The translations under genes and the position numbers were made by a program. From NCBI RefSeq assembly GCF_015752285.1, contig NZ_JADOUY010000002.1:372001-436000 (forward strand): a stretch of DNA of 64,000 nucleotides, given 5' to 3'. This document shows, in pieces, positions 47,147-54,933 of this stretch. This DNA comes from Mycetocola_A sp015752285. GTDB lineage: Bacteria > Actinomycetota > Actinomycetes > Actinomycetales > Microbacteriaceae. The notes under the pieces are model-generated. The model was given only the letters and a program-made list of their open reading frames with translations, ran no database searches and was not told the DNA's origin. Each line of letters begins with the position of its first letter. Within the stretch, counting starts at the first letter, position 1.

Positions 47147-47977
47147 ATGTCTGAGCCATCGAAGCCCGCAGCGTCCAGCCCGGCCCGCGTCCGGATCCGC
47201 CACTTCCAGAGGGCGAAGGAACAGGGCATCAAGATCACCGGCCTCACGAGCTACGACATGCTCACTGCGACGATTTTCGACGAGGCCGGTATTGATTTCC
47301 TTCTCGTCGGTGATTCCGCCGGCAACACCGTGCTGGGGTTCGATACGACGCTTCCGGTGACCGTCGACGAACTCATCCCGTTGACCCGCGCCGTCGCAGG
47401 GGCGGCACAGCGCGCACTTGTCATCGCCGACATGCCGTTCGGGTCGTACGAGAACGGCCCGGAAGACGCGTTGAAGACGGCGTTCCGGTTCATGAAGGAG
47501 ACCGGAAGCCAGGCGGTGAAGCTCGAAGGTGGTGAACGCAGCCACGAACAGATCCGTCGCATCGTTTCCGCCGGCATCCCGGTGATGGGTCACATCGGGT
47601 TCACTCCGCAGAGCGAACACGGTCTCGGCGGTCACATCATCCAGGGCCGCGGCCAGGCAGTGGAGCAGTTGCTCCGCGACGCGCGGGCGGTGCAGGATGC
47701 TGGAGCATTCGCTGTCGTCCTCGAAATGGTTCCAGCCGAGGCTGCGGCCAGGGTCACGGCCGAACTCGATATCCCCACCATCGGGGTCGGTGCCGGCCCT
47801 GACGTCTCAGGACAGTTGCTCGTCTGGACCGACTTCGCCGGTCTCACGACCGGACGCATCCCGTCGTTCGTCAAGAAGTACGCCGACCTGCGTGGAGCGC
47901 TGACGGATGCCGTCACGACGTTCCGCTCCGAAGTCGCCGACGGTGTGTACCCCGGAGAAGAGCACAGCTACAGCTAG
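47147..47977 (+). CDS. panB: 3-methyl-2-oxobutanoate hydroxymethyltransferase
   Basis: 276-residue enzyme of pantothenate synthesis that makes ketopantoate from 2-oxoisovalerate and methylene-THF. Motifs: ITGLTSYDMLTATIFDEAGI, LLVGDSAGNTVLGFDTTLPV, VIADMPFGSYENGPEDAL, VKLEGGERSHEQIRRIV, PVMGHIGFTPQSEHGLGG and the catalytic glutamate in FAVVLEMVPAEAAARV. ATG start at 47147. There is no panC next to it. Its end is 6 bp from the convergent small SPOR-like gene. Confidence 0.95.
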   Translation: MSEPSKPAASSPARVRIRHFQRAKEQGIKITGLTSYDMLTATIFDEAGIDFLLVGDSAGNTVLGFDTTLPVTVDELIPLTRAVAGAAQRALVIADMPFGSYENGPEDALKTAFRFMKETGSQAVKLEGGERSHEQIRRIVSAGIPVMGHIGFTPQSEHGLGGHIIQGRGQAVEQLLRDARAVQDAGAFAVVLEMVPAEAAARVTAELDIPTIGVGAGPDVSGQLLVWTDFAGLTTGRIPSFVKKYADLRGALTDAVTTFRSEVADGVYPGEEHSYS

Positions 47978-47982
47978 TGGGG

Positions 47983-48171
47983 TCAGCGGTCTTCCGCTGC
48001 TTCCTCTTCTGCCCATTTCGCGCTGCGTTCGCGGAGGACCTGGGGAGCTCGAGCTGCCTCGTCGGCCGTGGCGAACGGCCCTGCCCGGTCGGCAGACGGT
48101 GACTCGTAGCCGTGTTCGACCTGCCCGGTTTTCAGGTTGTACCAGTACTGCTTCGACGGATCTTCTGTCAT
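47983..48171 (-). CDS. Small SPOR-like protein
   Basis: 62-residue acidic protein, MTEDPSKQYWYNLKTGQVEH onward with SADRAGPFATADEAARAPQ. The aromatic KQYWYNLKTGQVEHG start and the GPFATADEA segment resemble SPOR-domain-like proteins conserved in Micrococcales next to methionine aminopeptidase genes. There is no signal or membrane segment. It is divergent from map, with 38 bp between starts. Function unknown. Confidence 0.75.
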   Translation of the reverse strand: MTEDPSKQYWYNLKTGQVEHGYESPSADRAGPFATADEAARAPQVLRERSAKWAEEEAAEDR

Positions 48172-48209
48172 GAGAGTGCCCTTCGCTGAGGTGGCTTAGG
48201 CTTGATCCT

Positions 48210-49094
48210 ATGCCCAAGGACCCTCACGGACACCTGATCGCCGGAGCCGTCTCCGCTCCCAGAAACGTGCCTCCTGGCATCCCTCGCCCGGAGTATGTCG
48301 GCCGGCGGGCACCCCGCCCGTTCACCGGTTCCGACGTGTATTCGCCCGACGCCGTCGAGCGCATCCGCCTGGCCGGGAGGATCGCAGCAGACGCCATCTC
48401 CCTGGTCGGTGAGAACGTGCGAGCAGGCGTGACGACAGACGAACTCGATGAGATCGGCCACCGCTTCCTCGTCGAGAACGGCGCATACCCGTCGACGCTC
48501 GGCTACCGCGGATATCCGAAGTCACTCTGCAGCTCCGTCAACGAGGTGGTCTGTCACGGCATCCCTGACGACACCGTGCTCGAGGACGGAGACATCGTGA
48601 ACATCGACATCACGGCGTTCGTCGACGGCATGCACGGCGACAGCAACAGGACCTTTCTCGCGGGAACACCCACCGATGACGTCCGTCTGCTCGTTGAACG
48701 CACCGAAGAGTCGCTCCGCCGGGGTATCAAGGCTGTCGCTCCCGGTCGCCAGGTCAACGTCATCGGACGCGCGATCGAGTCGTACGCCAAACGGTTCGGG
48801 TACGGCGTCGTCCGGGACTTCACCGGGCACGGGGTCGGCGAAGCGTTCCACTCGGGCCTGATCATTCCTCATTACGATTCGGCTCCGCAGTACGACACCG
48901 TGATGGAGGTCGGCATGGTGTTCACCATCGAGCCCATGCTCACGCTTGGCACGCACGAATGGGACATGTGGCCAGACGACTGGACCGTCACCACGAAGGA
49001 CAAGAGCGTCACCGCTCAGTTCGAGCACACCCTCGTCGTCACCGAGCGCGGTGCCGACATCCTCACCCTGCCCTCCTCTAAGGTGACAGCATGA
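48210..49094 (+). CDS. map: Methionine aminopeptidase type I
   Basis: 294-residue metalloprotease removing N-terminal Met. Two-metal ligands are Asp in GDIVNIDITAFVDGMHGDSNR, His in TGHGVGEAFHSG, and Glu in FTIEPMLTLG and QFEHTLVV. The first 40 residues (PKDPHGHLIAGAVSAPRNVP) form the extended N-terminal segment seen in actinobacterial MetAP1c, with an SH3-binding-like Pro-rich stretch. ATG 48210. It overlaps ppgK by 4 bp and is co-transcribed with it. Confidence 0.95.
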   Translation: MPKDPHGHLIAGAVSAPRNVPPGIPRPEYVGRRAPRPFTGSDVYSPDAVERIRLAGRIAADAISLVGENVRAGVTTDELDEIGHRFLVENGAYPSTLGYRGYPKSLCSSVNEVVCHGIPDDTVLEDGDIVNIDITAFVDGMHGDSNRTFLAGTPTDDVRLLVERTEESLRRGIKAVAPGRQVNVIGRAIESYAKRFGYGVVRDFTGHGVGEAFHSGLIIPHYDSAPQYDTVMEVGMVFTIEPMLTLGTHEWDMWPDDWTVTTKDKSVTAQFEHTLVVTERGADILTLPSSKVTA

Positions 49095-49855
49095 TGGGAA
49101 CAGCGGTAGGGATCGACATCGGCGGCACGGGCATCAAAGGGGCGCTTGTCGATCTCGCCACCGGTGAGCTGCTGACCGATCGCATCAAGATCCCGACCCC
49201 TGCCGGCGGAACGCCCGACGGCATCCTCGCCACGACAGTCGAGCTCGTCACCCAGTTGCAGGTTCACGACCCGGATGCTCCGGTCGGCGTCTGCTTCCCT
49301 GCCGTGGTCAAGCATGGCGTCACGCTGTCTGCAGCGAACATCTCGAAGAAATGGATCGGCCTGCACGCCGAGAAGATGTTCGAAGAGGCGCTCGGGCGCA
49401 ACATCACGTTTGCCAACGACGCCGATGCAGCCGGGTACGCCGAAGCGTCGTTCGGAGCCGCCCGCGGTATCGACGGGGTCGCGATCATGACCACACTCGG
49501 CACCGGCATCGGCACCGCCATCCTTCACAACGGTGTGCTGGTTCCGAATGCCGAATTCGGACACCTCGAGATCGATGGGCACGACATCGAGACACGCGCG
49601 TCGAACGCTGCTCGTGAACGCGAGGACCTGTCGTGGACGCAGTGGGCCAAACGGCTCCAGAAGTTCTACAGCGCGCTCGAGGTCTACCTGTCCCCTGACC
49701 TCTTCGTCGTCGGAGGAGGCGTGTCGAAACAGCACGAGCACTTCCTGCCGCTGCTCACGCTGAACGCACCGATCGTTCCCGCTGTGCACCGCAACAATGC
49801 CGGCATCCTCGGGGCCGCTGCTCTCGCCGTCCGCACCATTCCGCCGCTCAGCTGA
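49091..49855 (+). CDS. ppgK: Polyphosphate glucokinase
   Basis: 254-residue ROK-family kinase that phosphorylates glucose using polyphosphate (and ATP). ATP/phosphate motif AVGIDIGGTGIKGALVDL, catalytic Asp in ITFANDADAAGYAEASFG, polyphosphate/phosphate motif TTLGTGIGTAI and PNAEFGHLEIDG. The two consecutive ATGs at 49091 and 49094 are both possible starts; the first overlaps the map stop. Followed by the palindrome at 49881-49920 in the gap to kynU. In mycobacteria ppgK lies next to sigA; here it has moved to map. Confidence 0.92.
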   Translation: MMGTAVGIDIGGTGIKGALVDLATGELLTDRIKIPTPAGGTPDGILATTVELVTQLQVHDPDAPVGVCFPAVVKHGVTLSAANISKKWIGLHAEKMFEEALGRNITFANDADAAGYAEASFGAARGIDGVAIMTTLGTGIGTAILHNGVLVPNAEFGHLEIDGHDIETRASNAAREREDLSWTQWAKRLQKFYSALEVYLSPDLFVVGGGVSKQHEHFLPLLTLNAPIVPAVHRNNAGILGAAALAVRTIPPLS

Positions 49856-49880
49856 GCTGCCGGGTACGGATGCTGCAGTT

Positions 49881-49920
49881 CCATTCGAGTGCTGCAGTTG
49901 CAACAGCGGCACTCGAATGG
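49881..49920. repeat. 40-bp palindrome between convergent ppgK and kynU
   Basis: CCATTCGAGTGC / GCACTCGAATGG are perfect 12-bp ends, and the pairing continues almost to the centre. Parts of it are repeated nearby: TGCTGCAGTT also at 49871-49880 and GCGGCACTCG again just downstream. It could serve as a terminator for ppgK or be a degraded repeat element. Confidence 0.75.
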
Positions 49921-49956
49921 ACGTGCGGCACTCGCGCGAAGCGATGATCTGGACGG

Positions 49957-51204
49957 CTAGGTGACCGCCGTTCTGGCGTAAAACTCGGGCCGGTCCCATG
50001 CGCCGGTGTCGAGCAGGTCACGCAGGATCTCCACCGCGTCCCAGACGTCGGTGTAGCCGAGGTAGAGAGGCGTGATGCCGAACCGCAGCACTTCGGGCTC
50101 GCGGTAGTCGCCGATCACCCCGTGCGCGATGAGGGCCTGCATCACCGCGTACCCCTCCGGGTGCCGGAAGCTCACGTGGCTGCCCCGTGCCGCCGGGTCC
50201 CGTGGCGTGATCAACGTCAGCGGATGCGAACCACACCGTTCCTCGACAAGCGCGATGAAGAGGTTGCTGAGTTCGATCGACTTGTGCCGGATGACCAGTG
50301 GATCAGCGCGAAGCGCGATGTCGAGCCCGCACTCCGCGAGCGACATCGACACCACCGGTTGTGTGCCGCAGAGGAACCGCTGGATGCCGACGTGGGGCTC
50401 GAAAGACGGTTCCATCGCGAACGGCCTGGCGTGGCCCCACCATCCGGAGAGCGGCTGCCGGAAGTCGTCGTGATGGCGGGGGTTCACCCAGAGGAAGGCA
50501 GGAGACCCCGGGCCTCCGTTGAGGTACTTGTAGGTGCAGCCCACGGCGAAATCGGCATCCGCTCCTGTGAGATCGAGCGGGACCGCTCCGGCGGAGTGTG
50601 CGAGGTCCCAGACGACAAGGGAGCCTGCCTCGTGGATGACGCTGGTCGATGCGGCCAGGTCGAACATCGCCCCGGTGCGATAGTTCACGTGCGAGAGCAG
50701 GACAACGGCGACGTCGGGACCGAGCGCCCCGGCGAGGTCGTCCGGTCCGTCGACCAGCCGCAGTTCATAGCCACGGTCGATGAACTCGATCAATCCCTCA
50801 GCGATGTACAGGTCGGTGGGGAAGTTGTCGCGTTCAGACAGGAGAACGCGCCTCGACGGGTCGCGCACGTCCTGGATGCGGATGGCGGCGGCCAACGTCT
50901 TGAAGATATTGAGTGTGGTCGTGTCGGTGACGACTGTCTCGCCATCGGCTGCACCGATCAGCCGCGACACCTTGTCGCCGAGGCGGGAAGGCAGTGTGAA
51001 CCAGTCGGCGTCATTCCAGCTCCGGATCAGACCGGATCCCCACTCGTCCGCGACGACGGATCTTGCCCGCTCGAGGGATCTCACCGGTCGAGGCCCCAGC
51101 GAGTTGCCGTCGAAATACAGGATGCCCTCCGGCAGCACGAACTCGGCACGGAACGCCGACAGGGGGTCGCGGCGGTCGGCCGCGACGCAGGATTCTCGGT
51201 TCAT
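49957..51204 (-). CDS. kynU: Kynureninase
   Basis: 415-residue PLP enzyme cleaving kynurenine to anthranilate and alanine. FVLPEGILYFDGNSLGPRP is the family start, VVWDLAHSAGAVPLDL binds the PLP ring, the Schiff-base lysine is in VGCTYKYLNGGPGSPAFLWV, and GWWGHARPFAMEPSFEPHVG follows. ATG 51204 is chosen because the open frame further upstream (to 51276) runs through the RNase P RNA gene. I see no other kynurenine-pathway gene in the window. It begins only 25 bp after the end of rnpB and no terminator lies between, so it may depend on rnpB read-through. Confidence 0.92.
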   Translation of the reverse strand: MNRESCVAADRRDPLSAFRAEFVLPEGILYFDGNSLGPRPVRSLERARSVVADEWGSGLIRSWNDADWFTLPSRLGDKVSRLIGAADGETVVTDTTTLNIFKTLAAAIRIQDVRDPSRRVLLSERDNFPTDLYIAEGLIEFIDRGYELRLVDGPDDLAGALGPDVAVVLLSHVNYRTGAMFDLAASTSVIHEAGSLVVWDLAHSAGAVPLDLTGADADFAVGCTYKYLNGGPGSPAFLWVNPRHHDDFRQPLSGWWGHARPFAMEPSFEPHVGIQRFLCGTQPVVSMSLAECGLDIALRADPLVIRHKSIELSNLFIALVEERCGSHPLTLITPRDPAARGSHVSFRHPEGYAVMQALIAHGVIGDYREPEVLRFGITPLYLGYTDVWDAVEILRDLLDTGAWDRPEFYARTAVT

Positions 51205-51228
51205 GATGGCATCCGTCAGGTCAGCGGG

Positions 51229-51598
51229 GTGAATGGGCCGGCTGATACGCCGGGTTCTGTTCAGGCGCTTGCGCACCCTGGACGACCATCTCTCTCGAGA
51301 CTGCGTTACCGCAGCCTTCCAGCGGTCTACCCGAGGACGGGACGAGCAGCCCCATAGTCCTCTGTCTGACCTTGCTCCGGGCGAGGTTTACCGAGCCGGC
51401 CGGGTCACCCCGGCCGCTGGTGGTCTCTTACACCACCGTTTCACCCTTACCTGACGCTTGCGCGCCGGGCGGTCTGTTTTCTGTTGCACTGTCTCGCGGG
51501 TTACCCCGGGTGGGTGTTACCCACCGCCCTGCTCTGTGGAGCCCGGACGTTCCTCGGCACCATTCCTGGCGACGCGGCCGTCTTGCCGACCCATTCAC
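51229..51598 (-). ncRNA. rnpB: RNase P RNA component
   Basis: About 370-nt catalytic RNA of RNase P (tRNA 5' maturation), bacterial type A. The ends pair as helix P1 (GTGAATGGGTCGGC with GCCGGCCCATTCAC). The conserved P4 region reads GAGGAACGTCCGGGCTCC near the 5' side and CAGAACCCGGC near the 3' side, with ACAGAAAACAGACCGCC and GGTAAGGGTGAAACGGTG between them. Boundaries are set by the P1 pairing and may be off by a few bases. Upstream (higher coordinates) is the zinc-ribbon gene on the same strand, 47 bp away. Confidence 0.95.
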
Positions 51599-51645
51599 AG
51601 GACGAGCTTACCGGGCAGCCGGCAGCGGGCTTCGCTGCGACGGCG

Positions 51646-52383
51646 TCACCAGAGCCCGGATTCCTCCGTGCGCACCATGATGGCCGAGCACTCAGGGCAC
51701 TGCAGAACCTCATCGATTTCGGCCGCACGAACCTTCTGCAGTTCGTTTCCGGTCAGCGTGATTGTGCAGGCTCCACAGGTTCCGGCGCGGAAAAGCGCTG
51801 CGCCCGTTCCCCCGCGTGTCCTGAGTTTTTCGTACAGCGCGAGCAGGTCCGTCGCGACGGAGTCCTCCAGGAGTCCGCGTTCGGCAGACAGATGCGCGCG
51901 TTCCTGAGCGAGAGCGTCGAGCGCTGTGGATCGTCGCTCGGCCACATCCGCCAGTTTCGCCTGCAGTTCGTCGTCAAGAAGCTGCGTCGACGCGAGCTGG
52001 GATTCGGCCTGCTCGACCCGCTCCATCACAACGAGTTCCATGTCTTCGAGGTTGTTCTTGCGGCGATACAGTGATTCGAGTTCGCTCTCGAGCGCTGTGA
52101 CATCCTTCACCGACGAGGAGTGGGTGACCCGATCAGTGTCGCGAGCGATCCGGGCATCGACAACAGCCGCATCCGACTCCAGACGACCGAGTTCCGTCTT
52201 CGCGTCTTCGAGCACACCGCTTTCGGCCGCAAGTCGCGCGCTGAGAGCGGTCCGCTCCCCCGACACCTGGATGTGCTCAGCGATCTCAGGCAGACTGCGT
52301 TCGCGGTGTGCGACACGGGCCAGTCCTGAGTCGATGTTCTGCAGGTCGAGCAGTTTCTTCTGCTCTGCGTGGCTGGATTTCAC
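51646..52383 (-). CDS. Coiled-coil protein with C4 zinc ribbon (CdsZ-like)
   Basis: 245-residue protein: a long antiparallel coiled coil (residues about 5-190, e.g. SVKDVTALESELESLYRRKN) and a C-terminal zinc ribbon with AGTCGACTITLTGNELQKVR and LQCPECSAIMVR (four cysteines). Family members (Rv2229c) are encoded beside Nif3-like genes throughout actinobacteria and resemble Helicobacter FlgZ-type proteins; function is unclear. GTG 52383 (MKSSHAEQKKLLDLQ) matches the family length; the longer frame starts at 52467 and would overlap the end of the Nif3-like gene's stop region. Probably one operon with it. Confidence 0.85.
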   Translation of the reverse strand: MKSSHAEQKKLLDLQNIDSGLARVAHRERSLPEIAEHIQVSGERTALSARLAAESGVLEDAKTELGRLESDAAVVDARIARDTDRVTHSSSVKDVTALESELESLYRRKNNLEDMELVVMERVEQAESQLASTQLLDDELQAKLADVAERRSTALDALAQERAHLSAERGLLEDSVATDLLALYEKLRTRGGTGAALFRAGTCGACTITLTGNELQKVRAAEIDEVLQCPECSAIMVRTEESGLW

Positions 52384-52470
52384 GTGAGATCTCTCTGAGT
52401 GGCGCGATGGTTCCGGGATGGCTGGTTCGTCTTCTGCCAGATTACTGGGTTCGAACCCGTCGGGCACCGG

Positions 52471-53289
52471 CTACTGCGTGACGACGAACTCCCAGGGGTC
52501 GGTGCGCAGGTCACTGACCCGGATATCGAGGCCGGGCAACGCCTCGCCGAGCTGTGAGGCCGCGCGATCCAGCCAGAGCCACTCGCTTGCCCAGTGCGAG
52601 ACGTCGATCAGTGCAGGTCCGCCGCCTGTGCGGAACTGCTCGATCGCTTCGGACGCCGGGTGATGGCGCAGATCGCTTGTGATGTAGACGTCGGCGGAGT
52701 GCACGGCAGGCGAGCCGAGCAGCGAATCCCCGGCACCGCCACATAGCGCGATGCGCTCGATCACACGATCGTAATCCCCAGAGACCCGGATGCCGGTCGC
52801 CGTTGCTGGCAGGATCGACGCCAGCCGGTGGGCGAGATGCCCGAGCGTGGTGGGCTGCTCGAGAACACCGACGCGTCCGAGTCCGGTGGTGCCGTCTGCC
52901 GCCGGAACGAGCGGCTCGACATCGGTGAGGTCAAGGAGCTCCGCGAACACGCCAGACGTCCCTTCGTCGACCACATCGGCGTTCGTGTGCGCAGCAAGCA
53001 GCGCACAGCGAGCCCGGATGAGCGCGGTGAGCACCGCACCCTTGTAGTGGTCGGCAGCAACGCTCGTCACCCCGCGAAGCAGCAACGGGTGGTGAACGAG
53101 AAGCAGGTCTGCGCCAGTCTCGAGAGCTTCGCGAACGACCAGGTCGACAGCGTCCACGGCAAGGAGCACACGTGTCACAGCGTCGTCTGGATGCCCGGCG
53201 ATCAGACCGGACGCGTCCCACGACTCCGAGCCAGACATCGGCCAGAGACGTTCGACGGCTGAGCAGACGTCAGAGAGTGTGTACGACAT
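52471..53289 (-). CDS. Nif3-like dinuclear metal centre protein
   Basis: 272-residue NIF3 (DUF34) family protein, a hexameric two-metal protein sometimes annotated as GTP cyclohydrolase I type 2. WDASGLIAGHPDDAVTRVLL, the metal ligand LLVHHPLLLRGVTSV, LLAAHTNADVV and the C-terminal LIDVSHWASEWLWLD (His) are visible. It lacks the long inserted domain present in some homologues. ATG 53289. Located directly upstream of the zinc-ribbon gene, the usual pairing. Confidence 0.88.
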   Translation of the reverse strand: MSYTLSDVCSAVERLWPMSGSESWDASGLIAGHPDDAVTRVLLAVDAVDLVVREALETGADLLLVHHPLLLRGVTSVAADHYKGAVLTALIRARCALLAAHTNADVVDEGTSGVFAELLDLTDVEPLVPAADGTTGLGRVGVLEQPTTLGHLAHRLASILPATATGIRVSGDYDRVIERIALCGGAGDSLLGSPAVHSADVYITSDLRHHPASEAIEQFRTGGGPALIDVSHWASEWLWLDRAASQLGEALPGLDIRVSDLRTDPWEFVVTQ

Positions 53290-53326
53290 CCGCTCAGCCT
53301 ATCGAGCGTGGGAAACCCGGGTCGGT

Positions 53327-54103
53327 TCAGTACCAGTTCACGGCCTGCGAGTGGGACCAGGCCGAGCAGGGGCTGCCATAGACACGGTCGATGTAGTCGA
53401 GCCCCCAGGCGATCTGCGTTGCGGCGTTGGTCTTCCAGTCCGAACCGGCTGTGGCCATCTTGCTGCCAGGAAGAGCCTGCGGGATACCCGTTGCACCGCT
53501 CGATGCGTTGTATGCGGTGTACGACCAGCCGGATTCCTTCTGCCACAGCTGATTGAGGCAGGAGAACTCGCCGGAGCCCCAGCCATAACCAGACGATGCC
53601 AGCGACGCGGCTGTCGCACGCGCGCCGTCCGGCGTGTTGCCTGCGCGGAGCTTCTCGGCAGCGGCTGCAGCCCGCTCGGCGGCTTTCACCGCGGCGATCC
53701 GGTCTGCTTCTGCCGCTTCGGCAGTGATCTTCTCGGCCTTGGCTCCGGTGTACGACGCGAGCACGACCACCGTTTCGGGTTCGAGCGTGCGGTAGTCGGC
53801 GAGGGAGGCAACGGATGCCGACAGCGGAGTGGTGTCGACCTTCTCCTTCGTCGCAGCAACGACAGCATTCGCCTCGGCGATGGTGCTTTCTGCGAGCTGG
53901 TCAGCGTGCGCCTCGGTGATGGCGCCGGTCTTCTCAGACAGCGTGCCGTTGATGCCGGTCAGCGTCTCGGAGAGTTGTGCGCCGGTCTCCGCGTGAACGG
54001 CGTTGGCCTGAGCGGTGAACAGTCCGGCGACAAGGATGCCGGCCGCGGCAACAGCGGCCGCAATTTTCGTCGAGCGGGTGATGGTGTGTCTTGACGTGAG
54101 CAT
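53327..54103 (-). CDS. Secreted lytic transglycosylase-like protein
   Basis: 258-residue exported protein. The signal sequence is STKIAAAVAAAGILVAGLFT followed by AQANA (cleavage near residue 35). A long Ala/Glu-rich helical region (residues about 60-170) precedes a C-terminal SLT-like domain: EFSCLNQLWQKESGWSYTAY with the catalytic Glu, ASSGATGIPQALPGSKMATA and TQIAWGLDYIDRVYGSPCSA. It probably cleaves peptidoglycan between MurNAc and GlcNAc. ATG 54103 has CGGAG upstream. The 312-bp leader is unusually long for this dense region. Confidence 0.88.
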   Translation of the reverse strand: MLTSRHTITRSTKIAAAVAAAGILVAGLFTAQANAVHAETGAQLSETLTGINGTLSEKTGAITEAHADQLAESTIAEANAVVAATKEKVDTTPLSASVASLADYRTLEPETVVVLASYTGAKAEKITAEAAEADRIAAVKAAERAAAAAEKLRAGNTPDGARATAASLASSGYGWGSGEFSCLNQLWQKESGWSYTAYNASSGATGIPQALPGSKMATAGSDWKTNAATQIAWGLDYIDRVYGSPCSAWSHSQAVNWY

Positions 54104-54415
54104 GTATCTCCGGGGTTGCGTTCCTCTGCCTTCAGCGCAGGCGGGAACAGAGCCTCGGCGAGGCGCTCCGTGGTTTTGCTTCCGGCGGGAGCGTCCTCCA
54201 CCATCGTGAGGTGCGCGGGCGGGGCCGGCGCTCACTCAGCGGCTGTGTGGGGTGACGGGCGGTGTCGGTCGTGCAGCGGCTCTGTTGGCTCGCTGTTCGC
54301 CTGTGCGAAATCGGGTGTGCACAGGCGGCTGAAGCGCCCAGTCTTCATGACGCCGCTGGGAGACCCCTCCACCGAACCTGTGTAACCCGTGTGTCTACTC
54401 GAATTTCGAGCGAGT
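54104..54415 (-). other. Long gene-free leader of the transglycosylase gene
   Basis: 312 bp without a convincing gene. Reading on the minus strand it contains GGTTCGGTGGAGGGG, a CTCGAAATTCGAG dyad and several GC-rich stems, and a short open frame starting ATGGTGGAGGACGC at 54204 that overlaps the CDS start in another frame. I looked for hallmarks of the ydaO c-di-AMP riboswitch (common before wall hydrolases in actinobacteria) and did not find GGGGTGAA or the CGAACCCG..CAGCTAACC core. Confidence 0.45.
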
Positions 54416-54781
54416 TCAGGACGGCTTCTCGTCCACGATCCCGATGAAGCGACTCCCAATTCCATCGACCTCGGAACGGATGTGTCCAGGTAACAGTGCG
54501 GGCAGTTCGTCGGACCCGTGGTGTTCACACGAGAGATAGGCGAACTCAGGCCACCACTTCTTGGGGCGGACCGCTTCGCTGAAGCCGCAGATGTCGCAGG
54601 TGAGCTCCACCCACACCTTTTTCTTGCCGGTGCGGTTCGCCCGCGACTGGACGAGCCACGCGGGCGGATTCTCGTCGAGATGCGTGACATCCGCGTCGGT
54701 GAGCCGCGACGGAATGCCGTGACGCACCGCCATCTCCAGCGGAATATCCAGGCGCAGGGCAGCTTCTCGTCGAGTAATCAT
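54416..54781 (-). CDS. Conserved hypothetical protein with CxxC...CxH site
   Basis: 121-residue protein I do not recognise by name. The N-terminal half (TRREAALRLDIPLEMAVRHG, then SRLTDADVTHLDENPPAWL) looks like a small helical, possibly HTH-like, unit. The second half has a putative zinc site: Cys62 and Cys65 in TCDICGF, Cys85 with His87/His88 in LSCEHHG. The link RTGKKKVWVEL between them is basic. There is no signal or membrane segment. It is divergent from Mn-catalase and precedes the transglycosylase leader on the same strand. Confidence 0.65.
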   Translation of the reverse strand: MITRREAALRLDIPLEMAVRHGIPSRLTDADVTHLDENPPAWLVQSRANRTGKKKVWVELTCDICGFSEAVRPKKWWPEFAYLSCEHHGSDELPALLPGHIRSEVDGIGSRFIGIVDEKPS

Positions 54782-54933
54782 GTGCTCCCATCGTAGGTCA
54801 CACAGCCCGACCGGCGGGCGAGTCTAGACCTGCGTCAGGTCCCGGTCCAGTGCCTCCCGCAAAACCAGCTGGTGCCGGAGGCTCGAGAAAAGGGCGGCGA
54901 CCGTTCGCCTGACATCACCTCGGGAGGATTTCG

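Noticed and set aside
53959..54204. 81-codon open frame starting ATGGTGGAGGACGC in the transglycosylase leader
   Set aside because: It overlaps the signal-peptide region of the transglycosylase in another frame and lacks a good ribosome-binding site or recognisable domain.
54104..54415. ydaO-type c-di-AMP riboswitch before the transglycosylase
   Set aside because: The gene type fits, but the conserved GGGGTGAA and CGAACCCG..CAGCTAACC motifs were not found, so only an uncharacterised leader is reported.
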